Source: Natrinema pallidum DSM 3751 (lineage in GTDB: Archaea; Halobacteriota; Halobacteria; Halobacteriales; Natrialbaceae). From it: a stretch of 40,798 nt of DNA. The position numbers and the translations under genes are program-made. The notes below the pieces were generated by a model. The model saw only the letters and a list, made by a program, of their open reading frames with translations, was not told the origin of the DNA and made no database searches. Position 1 is the stretch's first letter. Each line of letters opens with the position of its first letter. Positions 24,610 to 32,702 of the stretch are shown here, piece by piece. The stretch covers positions 1 to 40,798 of the forward strand of contig NZ_AOII01000028.1 of assembly GCF_000337615.1 (NCBI RefSeq), read 5' to 3'.

Positions 24610-26229
24610 TCAGTCCCGTCGCAACCAGAGGCCGATCCCGATTCCGGTCACGGCGAGGACACCGAGCATGCCGACGATCAGCGACGGGAACCCGCCACCG
24701 CCGTCTGTACCGGGTTCGACGTCGATCGGGTGGGTATAAACGTCCGAGAGGACCGTCTCACCGCGTGCGGTGTCGTACTCGAAGTCGAGTTCGACCGGAT
24801 GCGTCTCGACGGTCGCAGCCATCGACGCCGAGATATCGAACGGAATCGTGGCCGACTCCCCGGGCTCGAGTTCCTTGACGAAGGCTTCGTCGTCCGACGT
24901 GTCGAGATCCCCTTCGGTGTAGAGTCTGGCGTCGATGTTCGTCACCGTCTCCGGGCGCTGATTCGTGATCTCGAGGACGAGATCGCTCGTCTCGCCCTGC
25001 CGGACCGACGCGTTGTCGTCGCTGATCGAGAACTCGTCGGTCCGGTCGTCGACCACGACCCGCTCGGAGATCGGGCCGTCCCGCAGGGTCGCGTCCCCGC
25101 TGCCGGTGTATTCGACGGTAAATCGGAGCTGCCGGGCACCCGGGTCGGCCTGGCCGCTTACTTCCATCGGGTAGGTAAACGTCGCGGCCTCACCCGACTT
25201 CAGTTCGGGGAGCGCGTAGCGGGTGTCTTCGACGAACAGCGAGTCGCTCATCGGTTCGACGACCAACACCGCGTCGTCGACCGGTCGCGGGCCGTCGTTG
25301 ACGATCTCACCCGTCACGGTTCCCTCGTAGCCGACCGAGAGGGACCCCTCGAGCGTTCGCAGCGAGAACGTCTGCTCGCCTGCGGGCGCGAACGTCGACC
25401 GAACGGGCGTCGATGTCCGTTCGACACCCGATCGATCCTCGTACGTAACTGTTGCCTCGATCGACTTGGCCGCCGCGCTGGTGGAATTCGCGATCGCCGC
25501 CTCAACCGTCGTGGTCGTCGTCTCCCCCGGCTCGAGGTCGCCGACGGCGGTCTCGCTCGTCCCACCGTCGATCGTCACGCCGCCGAATCCGGTCACGGCG
25601 ACGCGCGTCGCGGTTGCGGCCTCGGTTCCGGTGTTTTCGATCTCGAGCGTCATGTCGCCGCTCCCGCCCGGTGCGACGTCCGTATTGACGTTCGAGATAG
25701 AAAACCGGGGCTCGTCGGGAACCGTGACCGTCATCTCGAGCGTTTCGGTCTTCGTGAAGCGTTTCTGTAACTCCGACGCGTCGGAAACCCATGCCGTATA
25801 CGCGTATTCGACCTCGATTTCGATCTCGTACTCGCCGGGATCGGTGTGTTCGGGGATCGTTAGATCGAGCGGGGCGGTTGCGATCTCGCCGTCCCGGATC
25901 GGACCGACGCCGACTTCGCCGGATTCGGACTCGAAGGGGCCAGCATCGTCGATCCTCGCGGTCACACCGCGGGCGGTCAGGACGCGATCGCTCTGGGCAC
26001 CGGTCCCCAGTTGCCCCTCGTTTTTGAGTTGGACCTCGAGCGTGGTTTCCGTCCCGGGCGTCACGTCGGGGTTGGAATCGACGACTTCGAGGATCGGCTC
26101 ACCGCTCGTCTCCTCACCGGTGGCCTGCTGAGCCAGTGCTGCCGGGCCGGCGAGCGACAGCAACAATCCGAGACTCGTCACAATGGCAAGTACGAGGGCT
26201 GCAGCGCGGCGATCCCTCACGGCATCCAC
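24610..26229 (-). CDS. COG1361-like surface protein with C-terminal anchor (copy 1)
   Basis: 539 residues: a signal peptide (about 1-34, ending ALAQQ), then several beta-sandwich, CARDB/NEW3-like domains with the pattern VTPGTETTLEVQLKNEG, VAPGGSGDMTLEIENTGTE and VRQGETSDLVLEITNQRPE. A single C-terminal helix (FPSLIVGMLGVLAVTGIGIG) ends in WLRRD. The protein is thus tethered outside the cell. It is first in an operon with the RND exporter, 3 bases apart, and may act as its extracellular partner, like an adaptor (inference). Divergent from the TetR gene at 26487. Paralog at 35190. Confidence 0.9.
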   Translation of the reverse strand: MDAVRDRRAAALVLAIVTSLGLLLSLAGPAALAQQATGEETSGEPILEVVDSNPDVTPGTETTLEVQLKNEGQLGTGAQSDRVLTARGVTARIDDAGPFESESGEVGVGPIRDGEIATAPLDLTIPEHTDPGEYEIEIEVEYAYTAWVSDASELQKRFTKTETLEMTVTVPDEPRFSISNVNTDVAPGGSGDMTLEIENTGTEAATATRVAVTGFGGVTIDGGTSETAVGDLEPGETTTTTVEAAIANSTSAAAKSIEATVTYEDRSGVERTSTPVRSTFAPAGEQTFSLRTLEGSLSVGYEGTVTGEIVNDGPRPVDDAVLVVEPMSDSLFVEDTRYALPELKSGEAATFTYPMEVSGQADPGARQLRFTVEYTGSGDATLRDGPISERVVVDDRTDEFSISDDNASVRQGETSDLVLEITNQRPETVTNIDARLYTEGDLDTSDDEAFVKELEPGESATIPFDISASMAATVETHPVELDFEYDTARGETVLSDVYTHPIDVEPGTDGGGGFPSLIVGMLGVLAVTGIGIGLWLRRD

Positions 26230-26486
26230 CTCGAGCGAGCCCCGAGCGTGACCGTCGGTCCGATCGCCATCGGGGCCACGTGATCGACGCGTCCAGCGGG
26301 CGGACTGTCACACATTATTCGATGACGCGAAGGCGATCGTTATAACTTTTCTTACGTCGAAATCGAATCAAACCGGTTATGCCGGCGCGACGCGCTCCAT
26401 TCGAGTATGAACGTGCCCGATCAGAATTCGTCCGGACTCATCGCGGAGACGGCACCACGACCGGCTCGTGATCGAGGTGAGTCGCC

Positions 26487-27092
26487 GTGAGCAGCGATGT
26501 CTTCGAAAACCCGGTCAATACCCGCGAAGAAATCCTCGCGGCGACCTATCGAACGCTCAGGGATCGCGGCTACGCCGATCTGACGATGCAGGCGATCGGC
26601 GAGGAACTCGACCAAAGCCCCTCGTTGGTCTACCACCACTACGAGGACAAGGACGCACTGGTGCGTGCGTGTCTCGAGTACCTCCTCGAGCACTTTCGGG
26701 ACGAGTACAGCTACGAGACGATCGACGATCCGCGCGAGCGACTCGAGGAGGTGGTCGACTGGTGTTTCGGAACGGCCGATGCCGACGACGATCGGCAACC
26801 GTTCGTCAGGACGGTGCTCGAACTCCGCGTACAGGCGATTCACGATCCGGCCTACCGGGCCCACTTCACGCGGAGCGATCGGGTGTTCACCGAGACGATC
26901 GCAGCGATCATCCGCGTGGGCATCGAAACAGGCGACTTCCGGGACTGTGACCCGAATGCGGTCGCCGAGACGCTACAGACGGTCTTCTTCGGGATGATCA
27001 GTCGCCTGTTCAGTACCGATGCTGATGCGTGGGCCGACGCCGTCTCGAACGAAGTCGAACACTATCTTGATTCACGCGTGTACGCGGAATAG
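26487..27092 (+). CDS. TetR/AcrR-family regulator
   Basis: 201 residues from a GTG start (26487, MSSDVFENPVNTREEILAAT); the nearby ATG at 26498 is out of frame. The HTH lies at about 12-58 (TMQAIGEELDQSPSLVYHHY is the recognition part). The C-terminal domain, VVDWCFGTADADDDRQPFV onward, is the variable ligand pocket. TetR proteins of this kind often control RND pumps. It is divergent from the COG1361-RND operon with 257 bases between starts, so that operon is its most likely target. A TGAAT-N4-ATTCA site before the second operon could be another. Confidence 0.92.
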   Translation: MSSDVFENPVNTREEILAATYRTLRDRGYADLTMQAIGEELDQSPSLVYHHYEDKDALVRACLEYLLEHFRDEYSYETIDDPRERLEEVVDWCFGTADADDDRQPFVRTVLELRVQAIHDPAYRAHFTRSDRVFTETIAAIIRVGIETGDFRDCDPNAVAETLQTVFFGMISRLFSTDADAWADAVSNEVEHYLDSRVYAE

Positions 27093-27337
27093 AATTTCTC
27101 GATCGGCCGAGTATGGTGAGCGATCGAAAACAGTTCTTCCCCGTTGGGATGCAGTGATCTCGATTTCCCTCCTGCGGTAAAATCTAATTACCAGCCCGAG
27201 ACGAGGGACGAGGTCGAAACGAACTCCAGGGATAGTATTACCGGAGTACGGGTGTGGCCCGCGAGTCGAATCGAAGTCCCGGACGGGGACGTCATCGCTC
27301 GAGACCGGATTCGGCGGACGACGCGATCCGGTAATAT

Positions 27338-27346
27338 ACTATAAAT
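27338..27346 (+). promoter_or_regulatory. TATA box of the S-layer gene
   Basis: actataaat stands in an AT-rich patch. Transcription would start near 27370, giving a leader of about 190 bases before the ATG at 27561. Long leaders are unusual among haloarchaeal messages, most of which are leaderless, but they do occur on S-layer genes. A second AT-rich box (gatataat, 27553-27560) abuts the ATG. Confidence 0.5.
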
Positions 27347-27560
27347 CAGACCTATTTTTCCGATCAATTATAGCGAAATACCGGGGGTGGACAACAAAGC
27401 ATATATGGTGAGCCTCGCAACGGTTGTACTGTACCCCTACCCATGGTCATGCAAGCAAGTAGGATCGACGGCCGAGTCGGGGTCGGATGTAATATCCGAT
27501 TACCGAGCGCCCGATCGGAACGCAAGCGTGGCCGTGCAGAACACACGACTACGATATAAT

Positions 27561-30038
27561 ATGACAACAGACAACATAACCTATCGCGAGAAGGGACGCG
27601 CAGTGCTCCTGACCGCGATGATGGTACTCTCTGTCGTTGCGATGTCCGCGGCGTTCGTGGGCGGAGCAGCGGCGGTGAACGAGCGGTACGATAATCCAGA
27701 CAGTCCGGTTGTATCGGAAGACACGCTCTTCCAGGGCGAAGATGACTTCGTCCTTGAGGGCGATGACTTCGAAAATAGGCCTTCCCTCGAAGGTGTGAGC
27801 GGTAACGCTGAGGGCGAACTCCTTGATCTCCAGACCTCGATTCCGGAAAGTCAGACTCCGGGTCGCTATTCCAAGGGTGGAGGCTCCGACGCTGACTACG
27901 TGTACGTTCAGACCGCTCGCGTTACGGATCTGACCGTCAACAACCTCGACGAGAACGAGGAAATCATCTCCGACGTTGACGGCTCCAGCATCTCGACCGA
28001 TGACGCAGGCGAAATGGAAGTCGTCGTCGACTACAACTTCGATAAGGCCGAACTCCTCGAAGTCGTCGTTGAGGACGAGGACGGTTCCGACATCACGAAC
28101 CAGGTCCTTCAGGACGGCGAGTCCGACACGATCGACGACTCCGGTGAAAGTGTCCTGATCGACCTTTCGGATGAGGACGCTGGCGAATACACGATCACCG
28201 CTCAGGGTTCGGAAAACCTCGACTTCGGTGATGCCGTCAAAACTACGACGGTTGAACTGACTACCGATGACGATGTTGGTCTCGAACTGAGCGACGACTC
28301 CGCAACTCGCGGTGACAATGTTCAGTACACCGTCACCGGTGGGACCGACGGCGCATACCACCTCGTCGTGATCGAGGAGTCCGAATTCCGTGACAACCTC
28401 GACAAGGAAAACGCTAAGGGAATCTTCCGATACGTTGACGATACGAACGCAGTTGGATACGAGGAAGGCGAGTTCGCCTGGGCTGAAGTCGAGATGGACG
28501 GCACCACTGCTGTCGGCTCGATCGAGACCCAGTACCTCGATGACTCCTCGATCGACATCGACGTGTACGAGTCGTACACTGCTGGAGACAGCCGCACTGA
28601 TCAGATAGCTGATATCGTCAGCGGCGACGCAGAGAGTGTGGACGATGTCTCCCTCGATGTGGAAACGGGAGACATCACGATCGAGAGTCCGGACGGCACC
28701 TACGTCGTTGGCTCTGAAATCGACGTGAACGGTACTGCGACCGGCTCCGACGAAGTCGCAATCTTCGCTCGTGACAACAGTGACTGGGAACTAGTCGCAG
28801 AGAACATCAACGTTGACTCGGACGACACGTTCGAGGAAGAAGACATCACGCTCTCTGATACGGAGTACGAGGGTTCGGACGTCTTCAGTCTCCCCGGCAC
28901 CTACCGCTTCGGTGTCATTGACCAGTCCGATGCCGACGAAGTGCGGAACGAGGCCGGCATCGATGAAGGGAACTTCTACACCATCGGCACTTCGGACTTC
29001 AACCAGGGAACCAGTACCAGTTCCTCGCTCCGAGTCGTCGAAGGTGACCTGACCGCTGAGTTCGTTACGATCAACGGCGAAATCGCCGAGGACGTCGACG
29101 GAGACATCGACGTGAACGGTGCTGCACGCGGTGAAGATGAAGTCGTCATCGCGTTCGTCGACGACCGTGGCCGCACGTATGCGACCACGGCCACTGTCGA
29201 CAGTGACGACTACACGTTCGATGAAGAGGACATCTCGCTTGGTGACCTCTCGCAGGGTACCGTCTCCGCACACGTTCTCTCCGATGGACGTGACGAGACG
29301 TGGGGCAACGGCGATATCGAAGACATGGTCAACTGGTTCGATACCCGTAGCTCCTCCCTGAGCGGCGAACAGATCCGCAGTCAGCTCGCTGACAAGACGG
29401 TCGACGAGTCGGCAAGTGACGACCGTATGGTCACGGAAACGTTCCGCTACACTGACGCTTCGACCACGATCGAGTCGATCTACCCCAAGGGGCATGAGGC
29501 CGACGGCATCAACCCCGTTTCGGACGACGGCACGATCATCGTCGAAGGTTCGACCAACCTCCAGCCGAACGACAACACGATCACGGTAGAGGCTCTGGAC
29601 GAGAACGACGAATCGAAAGAAATTAACAGCACGGACGTGTGGGACACTGACGGCCAGTGGACCGTTGAGGTCAGCACTGACAACCTCGATGTCGGCTCCT
29701 ACACGATCGAGTCCGACGACGGTGAAACTACCGACCGTGCGGACATCGAAATCGTTGACGAGATCGATACGGGCGGCGAGGACCCCGGAGAGGGTGACTC
29801 CGACGACAACTCCGACGACAACTCCGACGACAACTCCGACGACAACTCTGACGAGAACTCCGACGAGAACTCCGACGAGAACTCCGACGACAATTCGGAT
29901 GAGAACTCCGACGAGAACTCCGACGAGAACTCCGACGAGAACTCCGACGAAGACGACAGCACGCCCGGCTTCGGTGTCGGTGTCGCGCTGGTCGCACTGC
30001 TCGGCGCTGCGCTGGTCGCACTCCGACGCGACAACTAA
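27561..30038 (+). CDS. csg: S-layer glycoprotein
   Basis: 825 residues from ATG 27561; the frame is open further upstream, but the signal peptide starts here (MTTDNITYREKGRAVLLTAM..., cleavage near residue 38). The mature protein is very acidic, with repeated beta domains and many N-x-S/T sequons. At residues 747-794 the unit SDDN or SDEN is repeated twelve times as a stalk-like spacer. Then come TPGFGVGVALVALLGAALVA and the basic RRDN end, a PGF-CTERM signal (Thr801-Phe804). Archaeosortase A cuts here and links the protein to a lipid in Haloferax. It forms the paracrystalline cell wall. Codon use is richer in U-ending codons (gtt, gct, ggt) than neighbouring genes, as expected for a very highly expressed gene. 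It stands between the two COG1361-RND operons. Confidence 0.95.
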   Translation: MTTDNITYREKGRAVLLTAMMVLSVVAMSAAFVGGAAAVNERYDNPDSPVVSEDTLFQGEDDFVLEGDDFENRPSLEGVSGNAEGELLDLQTSIPESQTPGRYSKGGGSDADYVYVQTARVTDLTVNNLDENEEIISDVDGSSISTDDAGEMEVVVDYNFDKAELLEVVVEDEDGSDITNQVLQDGESDTIDDSGESVLIDLSDEDAGEYTITAQGSENLDFGDAVKTTTVELTTDDDVGLELSDDSATRGDNVQYTVTGGTDGAYHLVVIEESEFRDNLDKENAKGIFRYVDDTNAVGYEEGEFAWAEVEMDGTTAVGSIETQYLDDSSIDIDVYESYTAGDSRTDQIADIVSGDAESVDDVSLDVETGDITIESPDGTYVVGSEIDVNGTATGSDEVAIFARDNSDWELVAENINVDSDDTFEEEDITLSDTEYEGSDVFSLPGTYRFGVIDQSDADEVRNEAGIDEGNFYTIGTSDFNQGTSTSSSLRVVEGDLTAEFVTINGEIAEDVDGDIDVNGAARGEDEVVIAFVDDRGRTYATTATVDSDDYTFDEEDISLGDLSQGTVSAHVLSDGRDETWGNGDIEDMVNWFDTRSSSLSGEQIRSQLADKTVDESASDDRMVTETFRYTDASTTIESIYPKGHEADGINPVSDDGTIIVEGSTNLQPNDNTITVEALDENDESKEINSTDVWDTDGQWTVEVSTDNLDVGSYTIESDDGETTDRADIEIVDEIDTGGEDPGEGDSDDNSDDNSDDNSDDNSDENSDENSDENSDDNSDENSDENSDENSDENSDEDDSTPGFGVGVALVALLGAALVALRRDN
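29799..29942 (+). repeat. 12-bp tandem repeat, 12 units, in the S-layer gene
   Basis: Units of tcc-gac-ga(c/g)-aac code for SDDN or SDEN (4 SDDN, 3 SDEN, 1 SDDN, 4 SDEN). Unit 8 has variant codons (aat, tcg, gat). Slippage could change the copy number, and with it the length of the acidic stalk before the membrane anchor. Confidence 0.9.
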
Positions 30039-30057
30039 GCACTGAGCGGTAACCGGT

Positions 30058-30100
30058 AACTGGGCCTTCACCCAGTTCTTGCCGAACGTTCCTTTCTTTT
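30058..30100 (+). terminator. Terminator of the S-layer gene
   Basis: A 7-bp stem, aactggg/cccagtt (30058-30077, 6-base loop), is followed by the pyrimidine tract cctttctttt (30091-30100), 20 bases after the stop. Strong for an archaeon, which suits a highly expressed gene. Confidence 0.65.
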
Positions 30101-30464
30101 GCAATGCTGACCGGATAGTGACGACGCTGCCTGTTCATCGGACCGCAGCGAATATCCGGTTGCCAGCGACCGAATCTGATCGTCCTGGCGAGTGACGCGA
30201 ACAGTACTGGTGGGCGATCACCGACTTCCACGCCCTCGAGACGGCCACTAGTGATCAGGCGTTTCGATACTGCACCCGTATTCGGGCGTGTCCGACTCGT
30301 TAATTCAGATGCATACTGTGCCGTATTTCAAAATTGATCGCCCTACTATCGACTGGTGGCCCCATCCTGTGTTGGCGTTGTGAAGCGAGTCTCGCATAAT
30401 GACACCGAACGAGAAACTGTCCAGAAAGTACTTACCGGAAGAAAAGAAGTAGTCTACAACTACT
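30101..30464. promoter_or_regulatory. Gap with inverted repeat touching the next start codon
   Basis: No gene is seen. An inverted repeat agtagt-ctaca-actact (30448-30464) directly abuts the ATG at 30465. It may bind a regulator or form a small hairpin at the start of the message. No clear TATA box was placed. Confidence 0.4.
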
Positions 30465-32093
30465 ATGACGCATCGTACGCTGCTATGGACAACAACCGCC
30501 GTGCTCTCTCTCTGTCTGCTTCTCTCGATATCAGTCGTGGGTGCCGGGTCCGGAACCGAGGTCGATACCGGGGCCGAGATCGGGCCCCAACCGGTCGACG
30601 GGACCGTCGAATTTGCCGATTCGAACGTCGTCGAGCAACGGGGGAACGTCGCGACGATCCAGCTCGAGCTGGCAAACACCGACGAGGCAAGTCTCTTGGT
30701 TCGGTCCGCACAACGGGACTTCAAAGCGGACCTCCGGGTTCGGGACGAGGACGGTGACGGGACGGTCCGCGTCCGATTCAATACGTTTTACGGAGTCGAG
30801 CAGCAGGGCCGACCGGCCTTCACTGCCGGTGGGGACGACAGCGTGACCGTTCGCACGCACGCGACGACCCAATCACTGCCGATGCTCGAGGCCGGTCGGT
30901 ACAATATGATCGCAGCGACCGAGACGTCCCGTATCGCGGGCGTGTTACAGATCGAAGAGCCAACGGTCGGTGAGAGTCGAAGCAGGGCGATCGCACCCGG
31001 AACTGATGTAAAGACCGTCGCTGCCAGTGGGGTCGATATGCACGCCACTGCGGAGAAAACGACGGTCGCAAAGGGTGATATCGGCCGCGCCGAGTTCGAC
31101 GTTGGAGGTATCGAAGGACTACTACAGGACCAGACAGCACGTGACCAGCTAGTAACTGCAACCGATAGTCGGCCGGGAGCCCAAACGACGCATCGCCTCC
31201 AACAGACCCCCGATCGGGATATCGAGGACGTGGACACGATATCGATCGACTACGATGAAGCGGGCGGCGTCGCCCCGAACATTCAAAGCCTCTCCTGGAA
31301 CGATATCGAAATCCTCGGCGTCGACACGGACAACGACGGACACATCGACCGGTCCGTGACGGGGTCCGTGTCGGGCGTTCGGACGACATCCGCCGGTGAG
31401 ATTACGATTCGGTTCGACGATCCGGTGTCGATTGCCGAGTCCGAAACGTTCGTTGCGGCGTATGCGGCGACGAATCCGAGCAGGACGGGGACCGCTGACG
31501 TTCGTGTTCGCTTCGGAGCGGATCAATACGTCGAGACGGGCGACATCTCCTATGGGGTGGAGAGTCTCGGAACGCTCACCCACGGCGTCGATCTACGCCT
31601 CCAATCCGCCGACGACCGATCACGGATCGGGGCACCACTCCGGTCGCTGACGACCACGTATAACTCGACGACGGACACGCTCGTTGCCGATGTCGATACT
31701 ACCCACCTCGAGCCCGGAACGTACACTGTCAGGTTCCAGATCTACGACGACGCTCCCGTTTCCGACGACGGGAGCGTCGTGACCGAACGGTTCGTTGTCG
31801 TTCCCCAGTCCACGAGCGTGTCGGAGCCAACGCTGATGAACGAATCGACGCTCGTCGTGAACGCAACGACGAACCTCGCCCCGGGGAACGATGTCGCGAT
31901 GCGAGTGCAAACGGATCCGTTACGAAAAGGATACCTGCTCGAGTGTAACACGACCGTCGAAAGAGATGGGACGGTGACATGCGAATACGAGTTGCCGGAT
32001 ACCGAATCGCCGCTGAACGTCACGATTAGACGAGACGGGACGCAACTCGCGGAGCCGGTACAGTACGAACTGCCGGACGCAACGAACCGCTAG
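30465..32093 (+). CDS. Secreted surface protein (DUF7827/BGTF-like)
   Basis: 542 residues with a signal peptide (MTHRTLLWTTTAVLSLCLLL..., cleavage near VGAGS). The first domain, about 44-160 (DGTVEFADSNVVEQRGNVAT, then IQLELANTDEASL), matches the pattern found in haloarchaeal S-layer-like surface proteins (DUF7827, also seen as BGTF surface domains). Later parts are beta-rich, with sequons (NST, NCS-like NTT, NVT) and a Cys pair (LLECNTTVERDGTVTCEYEL). No PGF-CTERM or helix at the end, so it is either released or held by interactions. It follows the S-layer gene in the same direction but has its own spacing of over 400 bases. Possibly an S-layer-associated or minor wall protein. Confidence 0.8.
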   Translation: MTHRTLLWTTTAVLSLCLLLSISVVGAGSGTEVDTGAEIGPQPVDGTVEFADSNVVEQRGNVATIQLELANTDEASLLVRSAQRDFKADLRVRDEDGDGTVRVRFNTFYGVEQQGRPAFTAGGDDSVTVRTHATTQSLPMLEAGRYNMIAATETSRIAGVLQIEEPTVGESRSRAIAPGTDVKTVAASGVDMHATAEKTTVAKGDIGRAEFDVGGIEGLLQDQTARDQLVTATDSRPGAQTTHRLQQTPDRDIEDVDTISIDYDEAGGVAPNIQSLSWNDIEILGVDTDNDGHIDRSVTGSVSGVRTTSAGEITIRFDDPVSIAESETFVAAYAATNPSRTGTADVRVRFGADQYVETGDISYGVESLGTLTHGVDLRLQSADDRSRIGAPLRSLTTTYNSTTDTLVADVDTTHLEPGTYTVRFQIYDDAPVSDDGSVVTERFVVVPQSTSVSEPTLMNESTLVVNATTNLAPGNDVAMRVQTDPLRKGYLLECNTTVERDGTVTCEYELPDTESPLNVTIRRDGTQLAEPVQYELPDATNR

Positions 32094-32702
32094 TTCGTCG
32101 CGGTCCACACTACTCCGGACCACCGTTCGCTCGTCACGCAGTCTGCGAACACCCCGACGTGGGGACTCTCGTTTCGAGAGCACGGGTCTCGAGTCCGAAG
32201 CGGTCAACCGAGAGCGGCGGGTCCACAGTCGTTCAAAATCCGATCGACGATGGTCACAGCGCGAAATCGGCACGTGATTTCGCGGCCGGCCGGAGGGTAT
32301 CTCGGCGACGCGTTGCGATAGCACCACCTGGAACGAGTGACATACTCATCGCACAGCCGTCGTGCGAGCAGGTGTGCGGGTCCTTTCTGTGCGATGATAG
32401 CTGCGGCGATTCCGTGCCCCAACAGTCGTCATGGCCGTCGGAACGTGGCCCTGACGTGTGATGGGCACGGCTCCACACATGCGCACGTGACGCTCGTGTA
32501 TCGAGGCGCGAGAGGTTATTCGACCGGACCGTCGGCATCGAGGGCCGTAATCTCGAGAGTCACGTGTCGTCTATCTGGGCAGCCACGTACTGAGTCGAGA
32601 TGCGCGAAGAGAGACGACGAAGGGGCAACCGTGTGACTGACTCGGACCGCCTTACCGTCCGACCGTCCGCGAGTCGAAACCGGGCGTTCGATGGGGAGGC
32701 GG
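32094..32702. other. 600-bp convergent gap with a 9-bp perfect stem
   Basis: No gene is supported in either direction. At 32260-32284 cgcgaaatc and gatttcgcg flank the 7-base loop ggcacgt, a strong hairpin that could end transcripts from either side or belong to a small RNA. The rest is plain GC-rich sequence. Confidence 0.5.

Noticed and set aside
27387-27560. Upstream extension of the S-layer protein by 58 residues
   Set aside because: The signal peptide begins at ATG 27561; the extension has no conserved features and covers the likely leader.
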